Of a DNA stretch of 64,000 nucleotides, positions 1 to 12,311 are shown one piece after another. Where the stretch lies: the NCBI RefSeq assembly GCF_003254395.2, contig NC_037638.1, forward strand, positions 2,175,001-2,239,000. Direction: 5' to 3'. The stretch comes from Apis mellifera (taxonomy: Eukaryota; Arthropoda; Insecta; Hymenoptera; Apidae). The position numbers and the translations under genes were made by a program. Every line of letters begins with the position of its first letter. The first letter of the stretch is position 1. The notes under the pieces are model-generated. The model was given only the letters and a program-made list of their open reading frames with translations. It did not search any database and had not been told where the DNA came from.

Positions 1-1335
1 AAAACTTTGCGGCTTCATAGTCAAGACATTGAAAGTAATGATAGAAACTTCTTGTAATTCTTGGATTTTAATTTTGTGAATCTAAAAATCAAGTTTCGAC
101 TCTAATCTCTAAATTGATAATCGAAATTAATTAAACAAAATACTAATTATACGTTTAATAGATATGCACAATGATAAATGAAAACATGTTATCAAAAATT
201 CATGCATTTATATAATTAGATAAGTATAATAAATAGAAATTGCATATGATACGAATAATCAAATATTTTTATAAAAAAAAAAAAAAAATAGAAATTTAAA
301 AAAATAATATCAGTTACTAGGATTAAGATATTCATACGAAAATTATTAATAAAATTTCATAAATGATCATGATATTATCATTTTATGATTTAACACATTT
401 AAATTAAGTTATAAGATTAAAAAATTAGAATCAATTAATTACGTGAATATACTTAGAGAATTTTTATTTAATTGATATATGATAATGTATCAAATATCTG
501 AGTAATTAGTTTATGATGATAATGTTAATTTATATGGATAAATTTTATGGTTTAATTATTCAATTATTGAATTAAATTTAAATAAATATTTTCATCTTTT
601 AAATTGTTGATCTTAAAGAAACCTTTTTTTTACAAAAAAAAAATTAATTGGCTGGTTTTAATCTTTGATATTAAATTTATCCTATCTCAATAAACTTTTT
701 TTGGATAAATTTGAAACATTGAATGGATTAAACTGAAAAAATATTAGGATTAAGTTTTTCCTTTATTTTGTGAAAATAAATAAAAAAATTTATAGTGATA
801 AAATAAAATTTGTTAAAAGAAAGATTAACGTTAAATAAATAAATTAAAAAGAAATCACTATATAATTATTGATTATATTTAATTTTTACATTTCTGTTAC
901 GAAAAAAAATCTATACATATTTTATACTAGATATTTATGATTTATTTTATTTTATCAAAATACATAAATATAAAAATAAATATAAATAAATAAATCAAAT
1001 ATTTATTTGAAAATTGATTCAAAAAATAAATATGGCACAAATATCAAAATAAATATTACTCGAATAATTATATTGCAAAAAGACAATGCTTGGCTCCGTT
1101 GTCCAAGAGTCTGAAACGAAGACGCTAAGGAATCATGTCGCACTTTAAAAATCAATAATAATCAATAAAGTGTGGGAAGGTTTATATATTCAGGATAGGA
1201 AGTGAATCATCAAATATGTATATATATGTATATATATACACACATACACACATATATATATATACTCATTCTTCTATTAATGCATTAATAAAATAGCGTA
1301 CTATAATTAAATGATAAATTAGTTTTTGTGCAATG

Positions 1336-1397
<62 letters not shown>

Positions 1398-3778
1398 ATG
1401 AATGCAATAATAAAACGATTCTATTAGCAATATACATGACACTTCGACATCATTCGGAAATAAAACGAAAAAAAAAATTCTGTAGAACTTTCACTAAAAT
1501 ATAGAAAAAAAATCATCTAAAACTATTAATCTCTCATTTGTAATCGTTATTTTGAATATTGTTATAACTTTTATATTGATATAATATAGAATTTTATATT
1601 CCGAATTTCATATTTTTTTATATCCTACAATGCAAAATTTATTATTATTATTGTATACATATATAATTTCAACCCATATTTAAAATTTGAAAGAATTTAA
1701 TGATTATTTTCAATAACATTAAATAGTAATACAATACTTGTTAGTGTTATAGATTAACACTCATTGCATATTTCTAAATATCTCTATCACATTAGCGTAT
1801 TAGTAATGATATTCAGAACAGAACTTAAATAATCCTGTCCTCAAACAAGCATAAAGCCGATGTAAATTAAAATCGATACGATGGCAAAGACAGAATTAAC
1901 GTGTCACGAATGGATATAAATATATTTCAATCTATGATATTTTATAATTTAATAAAATTCTAATTAATTCCAATAAACATATTGAACATAACAACAAGCA
2001 TATTTCTTATTAATTACACTTTAAAAACATATTGGATGAAAAATTCATTTTTTAAATAAATTTCCTATATAAATATTCTATATAAAAGATTTATAATCTA
2101 AAAAGAAATACACATTTTTTAAAAATATTATTAAATCTAATAAGAATTCATAATTATCAAAAAATAAATTATAAATAAATTATAAATTGAAAAAATATTC
2201 CTATCATACAGTTCGTTCAATTATTTTTAATTAATCACACAAAAAATAGAAAAAAATATTTATATTTTATATTTATTATAATAATTATAAATTATTTTAT
2301 AAAATTATGTGAATATAAAAATATTTTAATAAATAATAAGAAATATTTTATATATAAATTCTTGATTATATTATGTTATTATGTTATTATATTATTTGAA
2401 AATAAATTAATAAATTTAATTACAATTAAAATACGCTAGAAGAAAAAAATTTATGTTTATACAATAATAATATACCGACACCTTACCAATGAACTCACAT
2501 AGATTTTTACAATCCATTATATTCGACCGATTTCTTTGGTGTTACGTAATTGACTACAACATAAGTTTGCGACAAAATTGTTAGCTCAATTCAATGTATT
2601 AAGTATTACTAAAATCAATAACGCGCCACGTCGTCATATAAATTGTCTACGAATCCTGATGCTATTGATAAAAGGTCACTGTTTCACTGATAAATAAAAA
2701 TTTCTTTTTTATAAAAATTTTCTTATTCATTAAAAATTTAATGAATAAGAATTTAGTCGAAATATATTCGAAATGCTATTTTTTTGAAAACAAATAAAAA
2801 ATCGATTAATCGATGCTTCCGTTTTAAATATATTTTACTATTTTATTCGATTGTACATTTTTCCGACATCTATACATATTGTGTAACGAACAAGTAGAAA
2901 CTCTATAAACGACTTCCTTCCGGTAATATAGAATAATGTATAAATCTTATCTGCATAATTTTTCACGAAAAATTAAATTTTATTCTTAGAGTTGAATGTA
3001 ACCAATTTTATTAATATCTAATTTTATTTGTATTTCATCTTTTTTATCAAAATAAAAATATTACAATTTCAATTTTAATTATTAAAAATTTCAATTTCAT
3101 TGATTGATTTTTTAATTATATATGTAATTCATATAAAGATAAAAAATTTCATTATTTAGTTCAAAATCATTTTAATTAACAACTACAATTATTTTAATAT
3201 AATAAAATATTTATTGTGAAAATCTAAGTTATTTTAATAAAATATTAATATATATATATAATTTATGTGTGAAAAAATTATTTTAAATATAAGTAATACT
3301 ATTAAATAAAATATAGAAATCTTTCATTCTTATGCATTGTGATTATATCACATGATTTAAATCAATATTTTACTATATTAAACATTATAGATTAAAAATT
3401 TTTAAATGATAAAGATTTAAAAATATTTCATTAAACATAAGAAAAATATTTTTTGAAAATTGTATTAATAAATTTATCTATACAATTTCTTGACAAATAT
3501 TAAATATGAATATATGAAAAAATACGAAATTTTATAAATTACTTTTTAATGATAATATAATATAAGATATTAAATATATTAAATATCTAATTTATTTTTA
3601 ATAATATGAAGGAATAAGAAAGAGGAAAGAGAAAGAAAACTTAGAGATAAAAAACGAGCACATGTCATACTATTTCATATCATTGTATGTCATACGAATA
3701 ATTTATATCTAATAAATATATAATATGAAATTTGCAAAATAATCATATAGAATGTTAAATATGATATTAAGAATTTAC
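1..3778. other. AT-rich sequence, probably the large first intron of PRODH
   Basis: No convincing exon was found on either strand. The sequence is dominated by A/T runs with a few GC-richer islets at about 1085-1145, 1800-1910 and 2470-2690. The 2470-2690 islet contains a minus-strand ATG at 2517 followed 31 nt later by a consensus donor (GTAAGG), which might be an alternative first exon. Its phase does not match the PRODH exon at 3779-4084. Interpretation as intron is inference from the open donor at 3778. Confidence 0.5.
1338..1395. repeat. (TA)n microsatellite
   Basis: Near-perfect run of alternating A and T, about 58 nt, in the presumed PRODH intron. A mixed TA/CA tract lies about 100 nt upstream at 1216-1264. 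Confidence 0.95.
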
Positions 3779-4084
3779 CTTCATATTGTTCTCGACAATA
3801 TAGTCGATCGAACATAGTTGATAAACGATGTAGGCACGAAGCAGTTCTTTCGTGGTTTTACTTTTAAAAGCAGCAATTGGATCGTTAAACTTCAAATCCA
3901 AAGGATCAATCTGCCGTGGAGCCGGCTTCACGTCAGTAGTATTGCCGGTGTATTCACGTTCGTGCACCTGCACCAACTGCACCGATGGCTTCGTTATGTT
4001 CTCGAGAAACCCAATAGGAAGTGGTAAACATTTCCTTAACTTTTTACCGGCACTGCAACGCGGCACCGTTCTCAAAAACGCCAT
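3779..4084 (-). CDS. slgA/PRODH: Proline dehydrogenase, mitochondrial: first coding exon (partial gene)
   Basis: Minus-strand exon of 102 codons whose C-terminal half closely matches the N-terminal region of insect and vertebrate proline dehydrogenase: a DLKFNDP motif, then an AFKSKTTKELLRAY stretch and a VENNMK end. The enzyme oxidises proline to pyrroline-5-carboxylate at the mitochondrial inner membrane. The first ~40 residues (start MAFLRTVPRC) are basic and Ser/Arg-rich, fitting a mitochondrial presequence. I prefer the ATG at 4084 over the in-frame ATG at 4123, because a possible 3' splice site (ACATTAG) lies between them and the shorter start gives a typical presequence. The exon ends with AAG before GTAAAT (donor at 3778). 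No later exon is recognisable to the left edge, so the first intron exceeds 3.7 kb and the catalytic barrel lies outside the window. Confidence 0.88.
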
Positions 4085-4720
4085 ACCTGGCCGTCGCGTG
4101 TCTAATGTAAGAAATGTCAGCAATGAGACGCTCTATTTAGAAAATTCGCAACCCGCCTACCGCTATAATTTTTGTCTTTTGAGTTTCACTGAAAAAAACT
4201 AATGGGCAAAAATACGTAAATGTTTCAATTTAAAACGTAAATTGGGCAAGGCAATTTTCTTAGTGACAAACGGGGTAAATCCAACTTGCCACGATCGAGT
4301 CGGAGACCCCAATACCAATAGAGGTATCTCGTCAAAGTTTAGACCGAATCACAAGGTGGGGTACTTGTAGACATCCAGCGACGTACGAGTCAAACGCTTA
4401 CCTTCCGACAATACTGTTTGTAATATAAAATCTATACAAAATACTTGCTTAAAAGCAACTTTAAAATGCATATAAATTTTTCAAAAGAGATTCTTTTTTA
4501 TTTTGTTACAAATATAATGTGATTAAGTGAATTTCAATTGTTGTACGTTGCCCCAATTATCATACCGTAACAATAGATACTAGTTCTCTGATTGGTTCGT
4601 TGCAGAGGTGTGTTCAGATTGCTGTTCATGACTGGTCGGTTAAATTTTGGGAAATGCCAATAACTGCGCTATCGTATAACGCGCACAGTGGCGCAAAACA
4701 TGTTTTATATTACCCTGAAC
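4085..4720 (-). promoter_or_regulatory. PRODH 5' region and probable non-coding first exon
   Basis: This block is much richer in G+C and CpG than its surroundings, as expected for a promoter or 5' UTR in an AT-rich insect genome. On the minus strand a good donor (GGAAG before GTAAGC) has its exon side at 4402, and a possible acceptor (ACATTAG) lies near 4107, suggesting a short 5' UTR intron. Exact transcription start is not determinable by eye. Confidence 0.45.
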
Positions 4721-5331
4721 TACATAATATAATTTTATTTAATTGATTATGATATATATTCTAATATTTTATTTTAATTCTCTACTTATTCAAATTATGA
4801 ACAATACATAAAATAATTTTTTTATAGAATTTTTTTATTTTTATTTATATAAAAATATTTGAATAATCAATTTTTAAAAATCGAATATTATGTAAATAAT
4901 TAGTTGTTTTAATAATATTTATAGATTAGTAATTAAATAAATAATTATTCAATAACATCTTTTATTTATATATATTATAACATATAAAAATATATTTTAA
5001 GACTATTGATTAATAAATATATAAGTATTACAAATTAAAATGAAAATATAAATATATATGATATATAGAAATATAACAATAAAAATAAAAATAAGAATAA
5101 AAATAAAAAAAATATAAATAATTAACAATTAATTATACAATTATATATTTCAATTCAATTTTTCCATATAAAGTTTATATGTTTATTGCAGCACTTACAT
5201 GAAATATATAAATAATAATTTATTTAATAGTATATAAAATAATATAAAATAATATAAAATAATAATAATCAAAATATATTTTGAATTGTATAATTTGATT
5301 TATATTTTTAATCCAATAATTGTATAATTAA

Positions 5332-5338
5332 TGTGTGT

Positions 5339-5380
<42 letters not shown>
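5332..5380. repeat. (GT)n microsatellite
   Basis: About 20 GT units with one TA interruption, followed by a short TA tract. Confidence 0.95.
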
Positions 5381-6125
5381 TATTTTGATAATAATTCTTA
5401 ATTTTAAATATTTTATATTATTTATATTTATTTTATATATTATTAATATACTTTATATCATTATATATATATTTCGTTTACGATAACCGTTGATGTATAT
5501 ACAATGATAAACAACCAATAAGATTGCATCATTTAAAATGGTTAAATAAAAAAAAATGAAATAATATTTGTTAAAAAATAAAATTTATTAACAAATATTT
5601 TCAATGTAATAAATTTCTTAAATCATGTTGACATATATAAATATTTTGCACAACTATTTTTTAATCAATCTTATTTTACTACTGTTATTCTTTGTATTAT
5701 AAGATATATACAATTTCGTTTTCTAAACTACATCTTTTATTTACCGAAATGTAATTTAATGCAATTTAATCTAATTCATTTTATTAAAGAATTATTATTA
5801 AAGATCAAATAATTCATATGTGAATAATTAATAAATAAATATTTAATATTTTAAGTATTATGTATAGATGGCATCATGAATATTATGTATATATATATAT
5901 ATATGTACGTCAATAAAAACTTAGATTTTAATAAATTTTATAACTAAACGTATAAAAATAAAATTATTATTGTAATTATTGCTATTCGAAGATACGTATG
6001 TATATTCTAAATAATATTTAATCATTTATATTATTGAAAATTAATATAAATATATATATTTTATATATTTCTTATAATACATTTAATAGGAATTCATAGT
6101 ACATATCATAAAACTTATATATATT

Positions 6126-6127
<2 letters not shown>

Positions 6128-6164
<37 letters not shown>
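6128..6164. repeat. (TA)n(TG)n compound microsatellite
   Basis: TA units pass directly into about ten TG units. Confidence 0.93.
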
Positions 6165-6616
6165 AAGATACTTAAACTTAAGTTTAAAAATTAATGGTTT
6201 CAAAAATGAAAATGCTATTGTTTTAATTTTAATAAGTAACTTGTATCATTTTAATGTTATCATCTCTACCATCTTGTTATCATTAACACGCGTATATCGA
6301 ATCAATTTCTAACCTTAAATTGTTAACTCAAAAATTTGTGTAAAAGATAAGACATAAAAAAATGTTTTGGAAATGTTAAAAATAGAAAAAATCAGTACAA
6401 TTTTTTTACAAATTAAATACTGTCATCAAATTTATTTATATAAAATTTATAACCAATATTTACAAAAAACGTATAGTGTTAGTGGAAACAATATTTGTGA
6501 TACAAATTTTTAATATGTATAATTTATATTATTATATAGTAATGACTCCATGTATAATGAAGCAATATTGTCATTTATTTAAAAAATCATTTATTGTCAT
6601 ATATTGAATAAAAAAA

Positions 6617-7585
6617 ATGGATGATTCAATAAAATTAATTATACATAAAGGCAGCACAATTTTCGATAGCATTATTATTACATATTATTCTGTGATTAAA
6701 TACGAACAAAAAGCAAAAGAAACTAAAAGTATATATCAAACAAATATTAATATGAACAATGTCAATGAAAGTAATGTAGTACAAGTTAATAGAAATTCTT
6801 TAAACAGAAAAGGATTTAATGCCTATATTATATCAGCATATATCACAACATTAATAAATTCACAAACATATCGAAAGGCTGCATTTAAAAAATTATTGCA
6901 ATATTTAGCATATAAATTGTTAAATAAAGTAGATTCAAAAATGATTCTAATAAAATTGCGAATGCCAAGAAAACAATTCTTAGATTACAAATGGTAAGAT
7001 TTCAAATACTGATTTAATCAAAATCTTTTTATTTCAATATTATGAAATTGTACAGTAAAATGAAATTTAATTTTAGGAATCAAAGAATAACACAAATAGC
7101 AATGGAAAGAAGAGAAGTTGATCATGCTATGTCTTGGTTATCTACTTTAGGTGGAGCATTTTCTGCTTTAGGAGAAGAATTTCAATATTGCGTAATTTTT
7201 ATTCTTATGAAATATATTAAAAAATAATAACTAAAATTTGATTGATTTATATAGTAATTTTTGGAATAATTTAAAAAAAAATATAAAATTTTATTTAAAC
7301 ATAATATTTTTTCTTATGCAGGCTGAAATAGCAGGAAAAATTTCCATAAAACAATTTGAACTGGCGCTTCGTCTTAGAGATCCTTTTCTAGTTGCTCGTT
7401 GTAAATTATATATTGCTTTAAGTTTGATTCAACAAGGTCAGTTAAAAACCCCAAAACAGATAGTAAAGCATATTTATAAATTTTCTATAAATCAGAATGA
7501 TATTCGTTTACAAAATATGTGTCAAGGTATATGGGCAAAACTTAAATATTGTTATAAAATACAAAAAGAACGGCATAAAACTTAG
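6617..7585 (+). CDS. Small conserved eukaryotic protein of unknown function (F58A4.6-like)
   Basis: Three exons, 6617-6993, 7077-7191 and 7322-7585, join through GT..AG introns of 83 and 130 nt into one frame of 251 residues. The N-terminal ~125 residues are Asn/Lys-rich and unlike anything I recognise. The C-terminal half is regular and looks conserved: an HAMSWLSTLGGAFSALGEEF block, then KISIKQFELALRLRDP and ARCKLYIALSLIQQG, predicted helical. The pattern resembles the uncharacterised animal family that insect annotations name after C. elegans F58A4.6; I am not certain of that name and assign no function. No signal peptide or membrane segment is evident. It converges with bleomycin hydrolase, 854 nt stop to stop. 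The start is the first ATG of exon 1. Confidence 0.8.
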
Positions 7586-8007
7586 TAGTCAATATTAGTT
7601 TCATAAAATTTTTAAAAATAGTTTAAAATTAGGCTAATTAAATTTGATATTTATGTTTAAAAATAAATAATATGAAAATATTGTTTTCAAAAATGTATTT
7701 TTTGTAATTATTAAATAAATGTTAATAAAAAATAATATTATATTCTATTAAATTAAAACTAATAAACATATATATTTTTAACATTTTTATTAATCCTCAT
7801 ACAATTATTAAGTCTTTTTAATTTGCAAACATTTGAAACAGAAATATAATATATGAATAATATTTAAATATGAATTTAAATGCTACAAAATTTCTTGAAA
7901 TTTTTTAAATAAATTTCATGGCTTTTATCATGTATGAATATTTCTATAATGGAATTTTTTTGGCTTCTCTGCATTCTTAAATATATTTAACTTACGTATT
8001 TAAATGT

Positions 8008-8043
8008 TGTGTGTGTATGTGTGTGTGTGTGTGCACGCGCGCG
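8008..8043. repeat. Alternating (TG)n/(CG)n tract
   Basis: 36 nt of perfect purine-pyrimidine alternation: TG repeats passing into CACGCGCGCG. This composition favours left-handed Z-DNA. Confidence 0.9.
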
Positions 8044-8055
8044 ATATTTAATGTA

Positions 8056-8057
<2 letters not shown>

Positions 8058-8086
<29 letters not shown>
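8058..8086. repeat. Poly-A tract, 29 nt
   Basis: Uninterrupted A run 14 nt after the GT/CG tract. It could be a simple homopolymer or the tail of an old retroposed sequence; no body of such an element is recognisable. Confidence 0.9.
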
Positions 8087-8088
<2 letters not shown>

Positions 8089-8439
8089 AGTTATTATTTG
8101 TAAATATATCTAAACTATAAGTTAAAAACGAAATTATACACATGATCATCTTAAATTTTAGGAACTATGTTAAATATACAGTTTTAATATTTTATTAATT
8201 ACAGCAATATATATTATTTTATATCTGAAAGAGCATTAGATAAATCAAATCATAATTTAATTCTCTAGAATTATTTTAATTGTTGTTAATGAACTATAAA
8301 AGTGTTAAAGTCTTATTTTATTGTACTTTTCTGTACCAATGTGCTTAAAATTTTATTTGATGTTCAATTTTTAATATTATATACACACTTTTGTTAACTA
8401 AAATATTCCATCTTGAAGTAGTTTAAGCTTACATTATTA

Positions 8440-10866
8440 TCAGTGAGCAAGTGTACCCATAGGATCCCATGCAGGTAAAGTTATAGGTTCTTGTTTAAAT
8501 ACATCCAAAACATTTTCGGGTACTAGTTTTCTATCAATGACTGCTTCAAAAACAAATTCGGAAAACCAATCAGCTGTTAATAATAAATATCCTTTCTGTC
8601 CTTGATCATCACCCCAAGAATTCTCAACTCGAAATTGTTTAATTTTACCTTCATTCTAAAAAAAAAAATTATAACTTATAATTATAACTTTCAATAAATA
8701 ATTTATGATATATTAAATATGAATATGTACATATTTCTTTAATTTTTAATAATATTAAAAAATATTTGATATATAATTTGATGCATATAATTTAATCAAA
8801 AGTTTATCCTGTACTATACTTGAATTATATAATATAATAATAATACATAAATTCAATAATAAAAAAATACAAATATTATATATATATATATATATATTAT
8901 AAATAATATAAAATTATAGTAAATTTGTGAAAAAAAATTTAATTTTTTTTTAAAGATTTTACTTTACATAAAATTAATTTTATGAATATAATAAGTATTT
9001 ATATATTTGATCTAAACATTGAGTTTTAATTAAATAATATATTATATAAATAATACACTATATAACTTTTTAAATAAATAAAAAATGTTTTTTAATATAA
9101 ATTGATAAAAAAAATATCAATATATTTGTATAAATTTTTCATAAAATTTTTTTAACTTACATCAATTGAAACAGCTGTCAATGCCATTGCATGAACCATC
9201 ATGGAATCTCCATAAAGTAATCTATCTGCTTTTGTAAGATTAACTTGGATATCAGTTCCAAACATTAATTCAAAATCATATGCTCTCATATCTTGAATAC
9301 CTTGTTTAGCTATTAATCGTTTGTTTACATCACATCCAAACCATACAGGTTCATTTTGTTTTATACTTTCTGCACATAATTTCATTAATAATTCAGGTGG
9401 TTGATTATTATATAGTGTAAGTCTTCCACCCCAAACATTTCCTAAACAATCTATGGTATAAAGTTTTCCATATGGATTAGATGGTCTAGGATCAGTTACT
9501 AAGCATACTTTATCATCTACATTATAATAAGGTTTCACATATTTTTCATAAAATTCTACTGGTGAAATAGGTCCAATGCAATTATAATTCTTTGCTTTAT
9601 CATAATATTCCCAAGTAATTGTTTTTGAGGGTATACCTAAACAAATACCAATTATTCGATAGATTACAACCATTTGTTCCAAAATCTGAGCTTCTAATTC
9701 TTCATCTGTTGCACCATGAGATACTAAATCTCTTAAAACTTTGGAATATTCTCTCAGTTTACTCTTTAAAATAGTATTCATGCGTGAACTAGACTCGCAA
9801 TTATATGATTCTGGGAAACAGATTTTAGGAACAAGACCATGTCTATTTATAAGATTGACAACCATATCCCATTGACCTCCATCACAAATAGGATCATGTA
9901 ACAAAAATGAAACTAATCGACCTTCTACTGGTTCATTTCTTTTAGCAGTTTTTACAATATTATGTAAAAAATAATTACACCGTTCAATCTATATAATAAA
10001 AAATATATTTATAAATATAAAAACCTATATATATATATATATATTATGCAATATTATTAATATATAATAAAAACCTTATCCCAAAAGAATAAATAAGCTT
10101 GGCTAAACTCAAACTCATCTAAATTGTATTGCTTCATAAAGGCACTTCTTATAACATTTAAAGTAGAAAATATCCAGCATCGACCAGAATTTTTTTGATT
10201 TGTAATAGGTTTTCCTTCTGTTGCAATCTTGTGAGTAAATACATGTTGTGTTTCTTGCAAAACTTTTCGAGAAACACAAACTTCCAAGGGATTAGTTCTT
10301 GTACATACATTTTGTGCCAAAGTATTGCGATTATCTTCATAAAATTTTGCACGTAATTGATTTAGAATTTCTGATGTTAAAATACCTGCTGCTTAAAAAT
10401 AAAATTAATATATAATTTATATATATATAATATTTAATTTATATTAAAAAAAATATTTAATTTTTTTCTTAACAAGTATAACAAAATATCTTAACAAGTT
10501 TCTCTAAAATATTATACATTATATCTTAATATAAAATATGTATATATTTTTTATCAAAAATATATTTTTAATTTAATTGAGAAATTATAAATATTATAAA
10601 TATTCTAAAAAAAACTCTTTCGTTTAAATATTTAAAATCAGAAATCAATTAATTTTAATCTTTTTGAAAAATAAACATTTTATTAACAGCATTTATCATA
10701 ACAGTTCATAAAAACAGGGAGTGGCTAAACAAAATGTAGAACTTAATCTTCGCTACGTCGAAAAGTTCGATTTTTCTACATATGTATTACACAAATATCA
10801 TATTAGAAAGAAATATGAAAATTAAATGTATAAATATAAATAAAAAGATAACTCACAGGCAACCAT
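8440..10866 (-). CDS. BLMH: Bleomycin hydrolase (C1B papain-like cysteine aminopeptidase)
   Basis: Four coding exons on the minus strand: 10857-10866, 10075-10391, 9161-9988 and 8440-8655. All introns are GT..AG and the joined frame is 456 residues, close to the ~455 of vertebrate BLMH. The papain-type triad is visible: Cys75 in NSGRCWIF, His375 in MMVHAMAL and Asn397 in VENSWG. A PAWDPMG motif near the C-terminus also fits; in this family the tail lies in the active site of the hexameric ring and gives aminopeptidase activity. It is a cytosolic enzyme that trims peptides and inactivates bleomycin and homocysteine thiolactone. The first coding exon is only 10 nt (ATG plus two codons and one base), fixed by donor GTGAGT and by phase. 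A GC-richer promoter-like block lies upstream. Confidence 0.96.
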
Positions 10867-12311
10867 CGTTATGTACGAATCCTTCTTGCTTTAATTTTAA
10901 TAGATTCGATTAAAAATTTCGACCAAGTACTATACAAAGTTCAGAAATCACAGAAGCATACCACTTTTGTTACATGCATTTCATTCGTTTGATAGACGGA
11001 ACAAGAAAGATAATATTATCTACTATAAGGAACTAGAAAGAAGTCTGTGAGACGGCACAGAGGCAAAGGGAATATTCCCCTCCTTTAGTCACTTACACAC
11101 GATGTTATATGATCTTATCTGTAGATGTGATACTTTTGGCCAATATGCGTGTCTATTTGTACGATTGTATTATCCTCATTAGAAATAACCAATCAAACTT
11201 ATATTTTTTTTAAAAGATTTCTTTTTCATATTAATTTATAAATTTTTAAACAAAAATATAATATAAGTATAAATATTTATATAAAATTTATATTTATAAT
11301 TTAAATAAAAATAAAAATATATTGTAAACTAATTGAAAAATGAATATTTATATTTAATAGAAAATAAAAGAGGAAATAAAATTACGATTTAGTTTTGGCT
11401 TCAATTTCCAAAATAATAATTTAAAAAAAAAATAAAATATTTTAATATAATTATGGGAAAAAAAAGATTTGATTTGATATCATAAAATGCTTATACATCA
11501 CTTAGAATATTATGATTTAAAATATATACATAAATATATAAGTAGTCAATATTTGTACAATATATATATATATATATTTATATATTTATATATATATATT
11601 TTTTAACCTCTTCTATTCTTTTAATAGTTTAATAAAAAAATTTTTCACTAAAATTAAAAAAAAAATATTATAAATTATTGACTATATTATTGAATATATA
11701 ATTTTTTGAAAATTTTAATTTTACATAGAGGAAATATTAATTACAATTTCAGTATAAATTAATTCAATTAAGTATGAACTAATAAATGAAGAAATTTAAT
11801 TTTTTTATTTTCGAATATATAATGATATTTAATTTAATAAAAATATTACTTAATATTAAATATTAATATTAAATATTTAAAAATTTAGCTATATATATCA
11901 TATATTTATCATATATTTATATATATGTCAGTATAAGCTTAATATACATGAGATTTATTAATCTTACATTGACATTTCATAAATTTAAAAATATTTAAAG
12001 AAATTATATTTTTTTTATTCTTATATTAATTACAGGATGAACAAAAAATGTATCTATACAATTATATTTTATTTATATGCCTATAACTGAGCTTATCTAA
12101 AATAACATGTTAAATAATACGAAAAAATTGTTTGATATAAATTTACTGTATACCAAAAACTACACAGCTTAAATTCTACTCATAGTATTTATAATCAAAT
12201 AGTACAACCAATATAAATATTGCTATATAAGAGTCATATATATCAAGTTAAATTGTTCATTAATTTTCAGTATATCAAAATAATTATTACTTCTCATAGG
12301 ACGTAACATAA
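10867..12311. other. Spacer between BLMH 5' end and POLDIP2 3' end
   Basis: The proximal part (about 10900-11170) is GC-richer with CpGs and probably contains the BLMH promoter or 5' UTR. The rest is A/T low-complexity sequence and nothing coding was seen. Confidence 0.5.

Larger units (their letters stand above)
4721..6616. other. Divergent intergenic region, low-complexity AT
   Basis: Spacer between PRODH (minus) and the small plus-strand gene. It holds A/T-only stretches, (GT)n tracts at 5332-5374 and 6144-6164 and short TA tracts. No coding signal was seen. Confidence 0.7.
7586..8439. other. Convergent intergenic spacer with GT/CG tract and poly-A
   Basis: Contains the 3' ends of two convergent genes. 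No coding signal. The middle holds a purine-pyrimidine alternating tract (8008-8043) followed by a run of 29 A (8058-8086). Confidence 0.7.

Noticed and set aside
1073..1125. Minus-strand acceptor-like TTTCAG followed by an open frame (TLGQRSQAL...) as PRODH exon 2
   Set aside because: Only a short chance resemblance to the family's LGQRLF motif; the sequence then diverges into A/T-derived residues.
3818..4202. Two plus-strand open frames of 69 and 116 residues
   Set aside because: Both are shadows antisense to the PRODH exon, made open by its unusual base composition.
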